From Limnohabitans sp. 103DPR2 (GTDB taxonomy: Bacteria > Pseudomonadota > Gammaproteobacteria > Burkholderiales > Burkholderiaceae_C), in assembly GCF_001412575.1 (NCBI RefSeq), contig NZ_CP011834.1, positions 1,178,001 to 1,242,000 of the forward strand: 64,000 nt of DNA, read 5' to 3'. The notes under the pieces were generated by a model. That model saw only the letters and a list, made by a program, of their open reading frames with translations, had not been told where the DNA came from and did not search any database. A program made the position numbers and the translations under genes. The first letter of the stretch is position 1; each line of letters starts with the position of its first letter. Positions 17,463 through 25,842 of this stretch are shown here, one piece after another.

Positions 17463-18415
17463 GCCCAGAGCTTAAGCGGTGATGCCAAACGGGCACGCAA
17501 TACCCGTTCGAAATGGGTGGGATCATGCGGTTTGAGCATGGCGGCATCGCGGGGCAAATGGAAATCCCAGAGGCGAGAAATCCAGAAACGCAGAGCACCC
17601 GCGCGGAGCATGGCGGGAAGCAACTGTCGCTCTGCGGCCCGCAAAGGGCGCACCGCTTGGTAGGCATTCAACATGGCTTGTGCGCGCTCGGCATGATGCT
17701 CACCGGTGGGCAAGTCGATGCACCAATCGTTCAGGCAAACCGACAAATCAAACAGCCAAGTGTCTACGCCCGCAAAATAGAAATCAAAAAAGCCGGTGAG
17801 CTTCTCGCCGTCAAACATCACGTTGTCGCGAAACAGATCGGCGTGCACAGGGCCTTTGGGCAAAGCTTGGTAGGCTGCGCTCTGGGCGATGTGATTTTGG
17901 TAGGCCAGCTCGCTTTGCAACAAGCCAGCTTGAGCCTTGTCCAAATACGGCAAGACCACTGGCACCGTTTCATTCCACCAAGTCAAACCTCGCAGGTTGG
18001 GTTGGCTGCGGTTGTAATCTTCGCCTGCCAAGTGCATGCGGGCCAGCATGTCGCCGACGGCAGCGCAATGAATGGCTTCGGGCGCCAACTGACTTTTGCC
18101 TTCCAAGCGATTGACCACTGCGGCGGGTTTGTCGCAAACGGTATGCAAAATGTCGCCATCGCTGTTGGCTGCAGGATTGGGCACAGGGATGCCTTTTTCG
18201 GCCAGGTGTTTCATCAGAAACAAATAGAAGGGCAGCTGCTCGTGGTTCAGGCGCTCGAAAAGCGTGAGCACGTAGTCACCGAGGTCGGTGGTGGCGAAGT
18301 AATTGGTGTTTTCAATGCCACCCTCAATGCCTCTTAACTCGGTCAGTGTGCCAAGTCCCAGTTGGGACATGAGCTCGGCGGCTTGTTCTTCAGTAACGGG
18401 CGTAAAAACAGCCAT
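17459..18415 (-). CDS. thrB: Homoserine kinase, ThrB type II
   Basis: A 318-residue cytoplasmic kinase that phosphorylates homoserine for threonine synthesis. It is the choline-kinase/APH-fold form rather than the GHMP form: the N-terminal MAVFTPVTEEQAAELMSQLG, the nucleotide loop GGIENTNYF, the catalytic loop GPVHADLFRDNVMF (HxDxxxxN) and the metal site GFFDFYFAG. It is divergent from polA, with 139 bases between the starts, and its 3' end overlaps the following membrane-protein gene. Confidence 0.95.
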   Translation of the reverse strand: MAVFTPVTEEQAAELMSQLGLGTLTELRGIEGGIENTNYFATTDLGDYVLTLFERLNHEQLPFYLFLMKHLAEKGIPVPNPAANSDGDILHTVCDKPAAVVNRLEGKSQLAPEAIHCAAVGDMLARMHLAGEDYNRSQPNLRGLTWWNETVPVVLPYLDKAQAGLLQSELAYQNHIAQSAAYQALPKGPVHADLFRDNVMFDGEKLTGFFDFYFAGVDTWLFDLSVCLNDWCIDLPTGEHHAERAQAMLNAYQAVRPLRAAERQLLPAMLRAGALRFWISRLWDFHLPRDAAMLKPHDPTHFERVLRARLASPLKLWA

Positions 18416-18542
18416 GGCTTATGGGTGGGTCAAAAGGGTGAAACAGGGGCCCGAAGGCATTGCGAAACGCATGCTCAGATTGTAGGGGCTGTTGACCCCA
18501 AATTTGACCCCAAAGGCCTCGGCAAAACCCACCGAGGACAGG

Positions 18543-18554
18543 CACAATTGGGGC
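18543..18554 (+). promoter_or_regulatory. Putative -10 element abutting the polA start codon
   Basis: CACAAT (18543-18548), then TGGGGC, then the ATG at 18555. The ACAATTGGGG core is identical to that before uvrD, at the same distance from the ATG. Confidence 0.4.
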
Positions 18555-21341
18555 ATGAGCGACAAGAAAACCCTGCTGTTGGTCGATGGCTCCAGCTATC
18601 TGTACCGTGCCTTCCATGCCATGCCCGATTTGCGTGCAGTTCCTGGCGACCCTGCCAGTCCTGCCACCGGCGCCATTCGCGGCATGATCAACATGATGGA
18701 GCGTTTGCGCAAAGACATCCCTGCCGAGTATGCGGTGTGTGTGTTCGATGCCAAGGGCCCCACCTTTCGCGACGAGATTTACCCCGAGTACAAGCAAAAC
18801 CGCAGCCCCATGCCAGACGATTTGCGCTCGCAAATTGAACCCATCCATGAATTGGTTCGCTTGATGGGTTGGAAAGTGCTGGATGTACCGGGCGTTGAAG
18901 CCGATGACGTGATTGGTACTTTGGCCGCTGTAGGTGCTTCACACGGCATCGAAGTGATTGTGTCCAGCGGTGACAAAGACTTGGCCCAGTTGGTCAACGA
19001 GCACATCACCATCATCGACACCATGAACGGCAAGCGCCGAGACCTGGCTGGGGTGCAAGAAGAGTTTGGTGTCCCTGCTAGCCTCATGCTGGACTATCAA
19101 ATTTTGGTAGGAGACACCGTGGACAACGTGCCGGGTGTGCAAAAGGTGGGTCCTAAAACAGCCGCCAAATTGTTGCTGGAATACGGTTCGCTCGACAACT
19201 TGATGGCGCATGCCGATGAAGTGAAGGGTGTGGTGGGTGAGAACCTGCGCAAGGCCGTCGATTGGTTGCCGACCGGTCGTCAGCTTTTGAAAATTCGCAC
19301 CGATTGCGATTTGAACGGCTATGTGCCCGAGTTGCCATCGCTGGAAACCATTCGTTTGGGGGAGCCCAACGAAGCGGATTTGTTGGCTTTCTATGAAAAG
19401 TATGGATTCAAAGGTTTGGTTAGAAGCCGGGGTGCAGGCGCACCTGAATCCTCCGGTGCAAGCAAGCCAATCAAGGCTGCATTTGTGCCACAGGATGATT
19501 TGTTCGCAGAGCCCGAGCCAGTGGTGACAGTGACGGGTGAAAAACAATACGAAACTATTTTGACTTGGGACCAATTCAACGCATGGCTACCGAAGTTAGA
19601 GGCGGCAGAGGTGGTGGCCATTGACACGGAAACCACGTCCCTAGATGCCATGCGTGCAGACTTGGTGGGCATCAGTTGGAGCGTGAAGCCTGGCGAAGCT
19701 GCGTACTTGCCCTTGCGCCATGACGGCCCAGATGCACCCGTGCAATTGCCTCTGAACGACGTACTGGCCAAGCTCAAGCCCTGGCTAGAAAATCCCCTCA
19801 AACTCAAGGTGGGTCAGCACATCAAATACGACCGCCATGTGTTTGCCAACGTGGGCATTGAAGTGCATGGCTATGCCCATGACACCATGTTGCAAAGTTA
19901 TGTGCTTGAAGTGCACAAGCCTCACAGCTTGACCAGTTTGGCGTTGCGACATGTTGGCAGAACGGGCATCACTTACGAAGATTTGTGCGGCAAAGGCGCG
20001 CACCAAATTTCATTTGCACAAGTCGATGTGGAAAAAGCTTCTGAGTATTCTTGTGAAGATTCAGACCAGTGTTTGGATGTGCATGGTGTGCTTTGGCCGC
20101 GTATTCAAGCCGATGCCAAATTACGCGCCATCTACGACATTGAAATTGCCACCAGCGAAGCTTTGTTTCGCATTGAACGCAATGGCGTGTTGATTGATGG
20201 CCCCACGCTGGCTGCGCAAAGCCAAGCTTTGGGCCAGCGCATTCTGCAACTCGAAACAGAGGCGTACGAAATTGCAGGGCAACCCTTCAACTTGAGCAGC
20301 CCTAAGCAGTTGGGTGAAATCTTTTTTGACAAGCTGGGTTTGCCAGTGATCAAAAAAACGGCCACTGGTGCCCGCAGCACCGATGAAGAAGTGCTGGAGA
20401 AATTGGCCGAGGACTATCCCTTGCCTGCACGCATCTTGGAACACCGCAGCCTGTCCAAACTCAAAGGCACTTACACCGACAAGCTGGCGCAGATGGCCTT
20501 ACCTAGAACGGGCAGGGTCCACACGCACTATGCGCAAGCCGTTGCGGTCACAGGACGTTTGTCTAGCAACGATCCCAACTTGCAAAACATTCCCATTCGC
20601 ACAGCCGAAGGCCGCAAAGTGCGCGAAGCATTTGTGGCACCCGCCGGCAGCTTGATCGCCAGTGCCGATTACTCGCAAATTGAATTGCGCATCATGGCGC
20701 ACCTCAGTGGCGATGAAGCCTTGCTGAGAGCGTTTCATCAAGGCTTGGACGTGCACAAAGCCACTGCAGCAGAAGTGTTCGGTTTAACGCCCGACCAAGT
20801 ATCGAGCGAGCAACGCCGCTATGCCAAAACCATCAACTTCGGATTGATTTACGGCATGAGTGCATTTGGCTTGGCCAAGGCGCTGGGCATCGACAATGGG
20901 GCTGCCAAAAATTACATCGAACGTTACTTCCAGCGCTTTGCAGGCGTAAAGCGCTACATGGACGAGACGCGCGAGCAGGCCAAATCCCAAGGCTACGTTG
21001 AAACGGTGTTTGGCCGTCGCTTGTATTTGCCTGAAATCAATTCGCCCAACGGTCCAAGGCGTGCGGGTGCCGAGCGCGCAGCCATCAATGCGCCCATGCA
21101 AGGCACGGCCGCTGACTTGATCAAGCTATCGATGATCGCTGTACAAGAGGGCATAGACCGTGAGCAACGCAAAACCAAAGTGATCATGCAAGTGCACGAT
21201 GAATTGGTGTTTGAAGTGCCAGAGGACGAGGTGGAATGGCTCAAAGTGGCCGTGCCGAAATGGATGGCGGATGTAGCCGTTCTCAAGGTGCCATTGCTCG
21301 CTGAAGTGGGTGTGGGCCTGAATTGGGATCAAGCGCACTGA
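18555..21341 (+). CDS. polA: DNA polymerase I
   Basis: A 928-residue repair and primer-removal polymerase with three domains. The 5' nuclease (about 1-300) starts TLLLVDGSSYLYRAF and has SGDKDLAQL and DNVPGVQKVGPKTA. The 3'-5' proofreading domain (about 340-520) keeps its acidic residues: IDTETTSLDAM, GQHIKYDRH and YSCEDSD, so it should be active. The polymerase domain has motif A (SADYSQIELRIMAH), motif B (RRYAKTINFGLIYG) and motif C (MQVHDELVFE). I start at 18555 because this gives the canonical N terminus; an upstream in-frame ATG adds 21 unrelated residues. Confidence 0.97.
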   Translation: MSDKKTLLLVDGSSYLYRAFHAMPDLRAVPGDPASPATGAIRGMINMMERLRKDIPAEYAVCVFDAKGPTFRDEIYPEYKQNRSPMPDDLRSQIEPIHELVRLMGWKVLDVPGVEADDVIGTLAAVGASHGIEVIVSSGDKDLAQLVNEHITIIDTMNGKRRDLAGVQEEFGVPASLMLDYQILVGDTVDNVPGVQKVGPKTAAKLLLEYGSLDNLMAHADEVKGVVGENLRKAVDWLPTGRQLLKIRTDCDLNGYVPELPSLETIRLGEPNEADLLAFYEKYGFKGLVRSRGAGAPESSGASKPIKAAFVPQDDLFAEPEPVVTVTGEKQYETILTWDQFNAWLPKLEAAEVVAIDTETTSLDAMRADLVGISWSVKPGEAAYLPLRHDGPDAPVQLPLNDVLAKLKPWLENPLKLKVGQHIKYDRHVFANVGIEVHGYAHDTMLQSYVLEVHKPHSLTSLALRHVGRTGITYEDLCGKGAHQISFAQVDVEKASEYSCEDSDQCLDVHGVLWPRIQADAKLRAIYDIEIATSEALFRIERNGVLIDGPTLAAQSQALGQRILQLETEAYEIAGQPFNLSSPKQLGEIFFDKLGLPVIKKTATGARSTDEEVLEKLAEDYPLPARILEHRSLSKLKGTYTDKLAQMALPRTGRVHTHYAQAVAVTGRLSSNDPNLQNIPIRTAEGRKVREAFVAPAGSLIASADYSQIELRIMAHLSGDEALLRAFHQGLDVHKATAAEVFGLTPDQVSSEQRRYAKTINFGLIYGMSAFGLAKALGIDNGAAKNYIERYFQRFAGVKRYMDETREQAKSQGYVETVFGRRLYLPEINSPNGPRRAGAERAAINAPMQGTAADLIKLSMIAVQEGIDREQRKTKVIMQVHDELVFEVPEDEVEWLKVAVPKWMADVAVLKVPLLAEVGVGLNWDQAH

Positions 21342-22225
21342 TGAAAAGCTGCATTCAAAAATTTCTGCAAGCTTTGGGAGATGCTGATCGGCAGGTGCTG
21401 CAGCAATGTCTGCAGCAGGCCAAACAGCCCTTGCCAGAGGATGCCATGCCTTGGTATTTGGGCAGCGCACATTCTCCTGCGGGTTATCTCACACCGGCCC
21501 ATGCCAAAGTGATTCTGTCCATTCGCAAAGACTGGACAAGTGTGCCGCATGGCTTGGTGTGGGATACGCCAGAGCATACGCATGCTACTCGAAGCGCAGC
21601 TTTGCAAAGTTTGGCGATTGAGTTGCGTGACCTCGGACATGTTACCGGCTGGCGCAATGAAAAATTCAGTTTCTGGCCCGATTCAGAAATCATGTTCAAT
21701 GGCCAATGTATCGAGCCAACAAATGCACACCAAGCTGCATTCGAAATGGAGCGCGCAGCCTATCGGTTCTTTGGTTTGCGCAGCCATGCGGTGCATGTCA
21801 ATGGATTCACCGAAGACGGTTTTGTGTGGTGTGGTCGGCGCTCTCTCACCAAACCAACGGATCCCGGCATGCTTGACAACATTGCGGCAGGCGGTTTGCC
21901 CGTGGGCGAGTCCTTGCAGCTGTGCTGTGTTCGAGAAATGGCAGAAGAGGCTGGTTTGTCGGAGGCGCTAGCCTCGACGGCTGTTGCCAATGGCCAGGTG
22001 ACCACCTGCCGCTCGGTGGCCAGGGGTTGGCATCACGAAACATTGTGGGTCTACAACTTGGTGGTGCCTGCCGATGTTCAGCCGGTTAACCAAGATGGTG
22101 AAGTGGCGGAGTTCAATTTACTGGCACCGCAGCAAGTGGTTCAGGCCATCGCTTCCAAAAGCATGACCGTCGATGCGTCTTGCGTGATTGCGCATGCGGT
22201 GTTGCACGCAATTGCGCATGCTTGA
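21341..22225 (+). CDS. Nudix hydrolase with an N-terminal DUF4743-type domain
   Basis: A 294-residue cytoplasmic pyrophosphohydrolase. The complete Nudix box GGLPVGESLQLCCVREMAEE plus AGL lies near residues 187-209 (Gx5Ex7REUxEExGU), so it should be catalytically competent. The first 120 residues resemble the domain found in thiamine-pyrophosphokinase-related Nudix proteins. The ATG overlaps the polA stop as TGATG, which decides the start and implies coupled translation. The substrate is unknown; damaged nucleotides or oxidised thiamine derivatives are possibilities from family knowledge only. Confidence 0.85.
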   Translation: MKSCIQKFLQALGDADRQVLQQCLQQAKQPLPEDAMPWYLGSAHSPAGYLTPAHAKVILSIRKDWTSVPHGLVWDTPEHTHATRSAALQSLAIELRDLGHVTGWRNEKFSFWPDSEIMFNGQCIEPTNAHQAAFEMERAAYRFFGLRSHAVHVNGFTEDGFVWCGRRSLTKPTDPGMLDNIAAGGLPVGESLQLCCVREMAEEAGLSEALASTAVANGQVTTCRSVARGWHHETLWVYNLVVPADVQPVNQDGEVAEFNLLAPQQVVQAIASKSMTVDASCVIAHAVLHAIAHA

Positions 22226-22257
22226 GCGTCAACGCAAATTTTCTTAAAGCTAAAGTC

Positions 22258-22998
22258 ATGGACATCAGCCTCTATTCCGTGGCCGTGATTTTTGCAGGCT
22301 ATTTTGTTCTGGGCACGGCTGGCTTCGGTTCAGCATTGATCATTGTGCCTTTGTTGGCATGGCATTGGCCGCTGGCATTTGTGGTGCCCTTGGTATTGTT
22401 GATCGATGTGCCTGCAGCGGTTTTGCACACGGGTCTGAATTTCAAGCAGGTGATGTGGCGTGAGTTGCCGCCTTTGCTGCCTTCGGTGGTGGTCGGTGCC
22501 TTGGCGGGCATTGGGTTAATTCGCTGGACTCAGGGTGAGTGGCTTTTGTTGATCTTGGGCGGCTATGTCATCTTTATCGGTTGGAAAGGCTTGAGCGGCG
22601 CGGCAACAGCTGTTCGCGTGAGTTCATCTGGCTTGCACTTTGCAGGATTTGCCATGGGTTTGGTGGAAACCATGTTTGGAACGGCAGGGCCTGTGGTCAT
22701 GTCGTGGTTGTCGCAGCGCGTGGCCGATCCGTTTCTAATCCGCGCGACCATGCCCATGACCATCATTGGTTTGTCCTCCATCGCGCTTGGCATGGTAGGC
22801 GCAACAGGCGGCTTGGCGGAGGTATCGCTCTGGACAGTGTTGGCAAGTTTGATGCCGTTTGCATTGTTGGGTGTTGGACTTGGACATTGGGTTTCTAAGC
22901 GAATTTCTGCGGCTGTGCTTCGACCCTTTATTTATGGCTTCTTGTGCTTGAGTGGCTTTGTGCTGTGCGCCAGGGCTTTGCGAGGGTTATATTCATGA
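22258..22998 (+). CDS. TauE/SafE (TSUP) family sulfite/organosulfur exporter
   Basis: A 246-residue inner-membrane protein with about eight hydrophobic segments. The repeated family motif is seen as LGTAGFGSALIIVP near the N terminus and GLVETMFGTAGPVVMSWL near the middle. TSUP carriers move sulfite, sulfoacetate, thiosulfate or other anions. Its place at the edge of the sulfur-oxidation region fits sulfite or sulfur-anion export, but that is inference. The start at 22258 gives a normal membrane N terminus. The FNR-type regulator follows 21 bases later. Confidence 0.85.
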   Translation: MDISLYSVAVIFAGYFVLGTAGFGSALIIVPLLAWHWPLAFVVPLVLLIDVPAAVLHTGLNFKQVMWRELPPLLPSVVVGALAGIGLIRWTQGEWLLLILGGYVIFIGWKGLSGAATAVRVSSSGLHFAGFAMGLVETMFGTAGPVVMSWLSQRVADPFLIRATMPMTIIGLSSIALGMVGATGGLAEVSLWTVLASLMPFALLGVGLGHWVSKRISAAVLRPFIYGFLCLSGFVLCARALRGLYS

Positions 22999-23019
22999 CT
23001 TGTGAATTGAGAAAATCAA

Positions 23020-23724
23020 ATGATCCCCATTCATGTTGAATCAGCTTGGAAAGGTACTTCCGATTGCCGTTCATGCGGCATTCGCGATCTGGTTTTGTTT
23101 GCCGATTTGAATGAGGATGATTTTGGGCTCATTCACGCGCCCATTGATGACATGGCCTATCCGGTTGGAGGGCTGCTTTATTCAGAAGGCGACAAAGCCT
23201 TGGGCGTGTTCACGCTGCGCCAAGGCATGGTCAAGTTGGTTCGCTCCACAGCCGATGGCAGAGAGCGCATCATTCGCGTGTTGCGTGCGGGTGATGTGGT
23301 GGGCATTGAGGCATTGGCCACGGGGCAATACGATTCAGAGGCCGTGGCACTCAATGATGTCAAAGTCTGTCGAATTCCGTTGGGCGTGATGCACAAACTT
23401 AGCACGCAGTCACCCAGACTTCACAACCGATTGATGCAGAAATGGCAGCAAGCGTTAAAAGGGGCAGACGATTGGTTGGCCGATTTGAACTTTGGAACTG
23501 CGCGCCAAAGGGTTTCAAAATTCATTCTGAAAATGCGCCATGATGATTTGCCAAACCAAAGCAGCATGTTCTCTCGTGAAGACATGGGCGCCATGATGGA
23601 CCTCAAATTAGAAACCGTCAGCCGTGAAGTGAGTGGTCTTGTTCGCGAGCAAGTGATAGAACCATTGGACAAATCGGGACGGCTGTATCGCATCCAAAAC
23701 GAACAAGCACTTCAAACTGCCTGA
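23020..23724 (+). CDS. Crp/FNR family transcriptional regulator with an FNR-type reading helix
   Basis: A 234-residue regulator with an N-terminal cyclic-nucleotide-binding-like domain and a C-terminal winged helix. The recognition helix carries ETVSR (Glu198, Ser201, Arg202), the FNR signature for TTGAT-N4-ATCAA sites. The sensing cysteines are incomplete: Cys16 and Cys19 form CRSC and Cys117 matches the central FNR cysteine, but the expected third N-terminal cysteine is Val25. It may bind an altered cluster, sense redox or sulfur species, or have lost oxygen sensing. Sites resembling its target occur at 33770-33783 and, less well matched, at 23940 and 42933. Confidence 0.88.
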   Translation: MIPIHVESAWKGTSDCRSCGIRDLVLFADLNEDDFGLIHAPIDDMAYPVGGLLYSEGDKALGVFTLRQGMVKLVRSTADGRERIIRVLRAGDVVGIEALATGQYDSEAVALNDVKVCRIPLGVMHKLSTQSPRLHNRLMQKWQQALKGADDWLADLNFGTARQRVSKFILKMRHDDLPNQSSMFSREDMGAMMDLKLETVSREVSGLVREQVIEPLDKSGRLYRIQNEQALQTA

Positions 23725-23736
23725 TTGCAAAAGTGA

Positions 23737-23865
23737 TCAGGATTTGGGGGGTGTTCCTGACAAAAACAGCCTTAGAAAAAATACCGCCATGCCCATCATA
23801 AACACGATGCCGATGAAGCTCATCAGGCCGTAGTCTGTGAAAAACAAGTCGTGTAACAATTTCAT
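23737..23865 (-). CDS. DUF3149-type single-pass small membrane protein (42 residues)
   Basis: A short gene with a good ribosome site, AGGAG seven bases before the ATG at 23865. The protein begins MKLLHDLFFTDYGLMSF and has one hydrophobic helix (about residues 15-36), ending SGTPPKS. The start KLLxDLxxTDYGLMS and the length match what I recall of DUF3149, a small proteobacterial membrane family of unknown role. It is convergent with the FNR-type gene and divergent from the rhodanese gene, sharing the control region 23866-24048. Confidence 0.72.
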   Translation of the reverse strand: MKLLHDLFFTDYGLMSFIGIVFMMGMAVFFLRLFLSGTPPKS

Positions 23866-23939
23866 TTTTTTCTCCTTCAGAGTGTTTTGAAATAGCAATG
23901 TCAATGTGTCCATCTTGCTAGGACGGTCATCAGTCCTCT

Positions 23940-23953
23940 TTGATCTGCGTTAA
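23940..23953. promoter_or_regulatory. FNR-like half-conserved site
   Basis: TTGAT-ctgc-GTTAA has one perfect FNR half-site and a second half with two mismatches. A near-identical site, TTGAT-ctaa-GTTAA, occurs at 42933-42946. Confidence 0.35.
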
Positions 23954-23994
23954 GTTTTGTAGACATTTAATTCGCAAAAATGCTGGACACGCAA

Positions 23995-24010
23995 ATACCT
24001 AAGGGGGTAT
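23995..24010. promoter_or_regulatory. CsoR/CstR-like operator upstream of the rhodanese gene
   Basis: ATACCTAAGGGGGTAT, flanked by AA and ATTT, has the TACC...GGGGGTA form known for CsoR-family (copper or persulfide) repressors. It lies 39 bases before the rhodanese ATG. Two similar boxes occur at 35812-35848. Confidence 0.5.
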
Positions 24011-24048
24011 ATTTGAAAGCACTTGAATTGATTAAAGCGAAGTGAAAA

Positions 24049-24429
24049 ATGAAAACACCTCACGACTTGGTATTGGCCGCAAAACAAACGGTTCTTGAAA
24101 TTCCAATTGACAAAGCGCCTGCTGTGATTGCTCAAAATGACGTGTTAATTGACGTTCGTGAGGCTGAGGAGTTTCAGTCTGGTCATCTACCTGGTGCTAT
24201 TCACATGTCACGCGGCATGTTGGAGTTCAAGCTTGCAGCCAATCCGCAATATCAATCGCGCGATCTCAAAATCACTCTGTATTGCAAAACCAGTGGCAGG
24301 GCTGCACTGTGTGCTCAGTCATTGAAAGAAATGGGCTATTCACATGTGAGTTCTATCGCAGGTGGTTTTGATGCATGGCAAGCAGCAGGCTTTCATGTTG
24401 AAAAACCAGTTGCCCCATCCTTTGACTAA
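24049..24429 (+). CDS. Rhodanese-like sulfurtransferase, cytoplasmic
   Basis: A 126-residue single-domain rhodanese. VLIDVREAEEFQSGHLPGAIH is reduced to its core: the DVRE motif near residue 35 and GHLPGA near 45. The active loop YCKTSGRAAL has Cys79 as the persulfide-carrying residue. There is no signal peptide. It heads a likely operon with the AhpD-like gene 23 bases on, behind a CsoR/CstR-like operator, which suggests a role in sulfane-sulfur transfer or detoxification that is induced by persulfide. Confidence 0.9.
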   Translation: MKTPHDLVLAAKQTVLEIPIDKAPAVIAQNDVLIDVREAEEFQSGHLPGAIHMSRGMLEFKLAANPQYQSRDLKITLYCKTSGRAALCAQSLKEMGYSHVSSIAGGFDAWQAAGFHVEKPVAPSFD

Positions 24430-24452
24430 GACTTGATAGAAAGACTGATCTC

Positions 24453-24797
24453 ATGAGTACCTTTGAGCATGCTGAGCTGATTCAAAACATCAATGCAAGC
24501 CTCACACCTTTTCGTCAATCTCAGCCCGATGTCATGCAAGGTTTTGGGCAATTGGCACGCAGCGCCATGGCGGAAGGTGAAGTCAGTACCAAGCACAAGG
24601 AATTGATTGCTTTGGCCATTGGTATCACGCAGCATTGCTCTGGCTGCATCGGCTTTCATGTGAAAGCACTATTGAAGTTGGGTTGTACACGCCAAGAGCT
24701 TGAAGAGATGCTGGCCGTGTGCGTCTACATGGGCGGTGGCCCTGCATTGATGTACGCTGCAGAAGCGCTCAAAGCTTGGGAAACCTTTTCTGCTTAA
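24453..24797 (+). CDS. AhpD-like/carboxymuconolactone-decarboxylase-fold protein
   Basis: A 114-residue all-helical protein of the CMD/AhpD superfamily. KELIALAIGITQHCSGC with a following FHVKAL gives the family motif Glu50, CxxC at Cys62/Cys65, and His69, the proton relay and thiol pair of AhpD. That predicts thiol-dependent peroxidase or disulfide reductase activity rather than decarboxylation. It sits directly after the rhodanese gene, so it may recycle thiols or handle peroxides during sulfur oxidation. The next gene is convergent, with only 2 bases between the stops. Confidence 0.87.
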   Translation: MSTFEHAELIQNINASLTPFRQSQPDVMQGFGQLARSAMAEGEVSTKHKELIALAIGITQHCSGCIGFHVKALLKLGCTRQELEEMLAVCVYMGGGPALMYAAEALKAWETFSA

Positions 24798-24799
24798 AC

Positions 24800-25423
24800 C
24801 TATGGGTTAGGTTTTTGCCCGATGTAGCCCACCAGTGCCGACATACCACTGTGCCCCGGACCTTCATCGACTTCTTCCAGATAGGTTTTGATGTCCAGGA
24901 CCTTGTAGCCTTTGAAAGCGCTCAGCAGCAAGTCTTCGTCGTACAGGTTTTCGAGAATGCCAGGCCCACCTGTTTTGTATTGCATCTGGTCTTTGCCATA
25001 TCCTTGAATGATCAGAGTGCCGCCAGGCTTAAGTGCAGAGTTTAATTTTGTAAATATTTCTGTACGTGCTTCTGGATCGGCAAATTGAAAAAAGATACCT
25101 GCAATGGTGTCGTACTGGTTGGCTTGCCAATCAAAACTTTGCCAGTCGCTGCAATGAAAGTTGACCGCTACCTGATGTTTGGCAGCCAATTGCTTAGCTT
25201 TTGCAATGGCAATGGGTGAGAAGTCGAATGCATCAACGTCATAACCTTGCGATGCAAGCCAAACGCTGTTACGGCCTTCACCATCGGCAATGCACAAGGC
25301 CTTGCCTCTTTGAAGCAAGGGTGTTTTGTCAGCCAAGTATTGATTGGGTTTTTCACCAAAAAGGTAATCGTCCGTGGAGAAGCGTTCATTCCAACGCGCC
25401 AATGGGTTAGAAAATTGAGTCAT
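24800..25423 (-). CDS. Class I SAM-dependent methyltransferase (TehB/TPMT-like)
   Basis: A 207-residue cytoplasmic methyltransferase. The SAM site is ALCIADGEGRNSVWLASQG (motif I) followed by the acidic VDAFDFSPIAI. YDTIAGIFFQF is motif IV. The GEGRNS loop is typical of thiol/tellurite-type methyltransferases such as TehB. The start at 25423 overlaps the preceding rhodanese stop as ATGA, so the two are coupled. A role in methylating sulfide, thiols or metalloid oxyanions would fit the neighbourhood but is not proven. Confidence 0.84.
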   Translation of the reverse strand: MTQFSNPLARWNERFSTDDYLFGEKPNQYLADKTPLLQRGKALCIADGEGRNSVWLASQGYDVDAFDFSPIAIAKAKQLAAKHQVAVNFHCSDWQSFDWQANQYDTIAGIFFQFADPEARTEIFTKLNSALKPGGTLIIQGYGKDQMQYKTGGPGILENLYDEDLLLSAFKGYKVLDIKTYLEEVDEGPGHSGMSALVGYIGQKPNP

Positions 25424-25767
25424 GCCAGGTTGCTCCAATTGCCTATGTTGTGAACTTGGCGGTATCCGTTTTTGAGCAGCAGAAGTTTAGCCATGCCGCT
25501 GCGGGTGCCGCTGGCACAGCACACCACCACTGGCTTGTCTTTGGGTATTTCGTTCAATCGGCTGCTTAATTCAGACAGAGGGATGTTGACAGTGCCCGCT
25601 GCATTGGCATTGGCAAACTCGCCTACGGAGCGAACATCGACAAGTGTGGCGCCTGCACTCTTCAGAACTGGAAGCTCTGACTTCACTTGTTTGGCGCGCC
25701 ACCATTTGTAAGTCCACCACAGAATTAAGAGTACAAACGGCCAATACTCTTTGATCAATTGTTGCAT
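25420..25767 (-). CDS. Membrane-anchored rhodanese-like protein
   Basis: A 115-residue protein with one N-terminal membrane segment (about residues 8-23, Trp-rich) and a rhodanese domain behind it: LVDVRSVGEFANANAAGTVN and the active loop VVCCASGTRSG, with Cys83/Cys84 where the persulfide cysteine belongs. It probably acts at the membrane face in sulfur transfer. It lies 75 bases after the soxH-like gene in the same direction, so it may be the tail of the sox operon; the methyltransferase gene overlaps its stop. Confidence 0.87.
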   Translation of the reverse strand: MQQLIKEYWPFVLLILWWTYKWWRAKQVKSELPVLKSAGATLVDVRSVGEFANANAAGTVNIPLSELSSRLNEIPKDKPVVVCCASGTRSGMAKLLLLKNGYRQVHNIGNWSNLA

Positions 25768-25842
25768 CGATTACTTTCTAACTTATTCGCAATCCGTTGT
25801 GACTCATTCAATCTGTCAGCAGCCGATATGTGACCATTCTGT

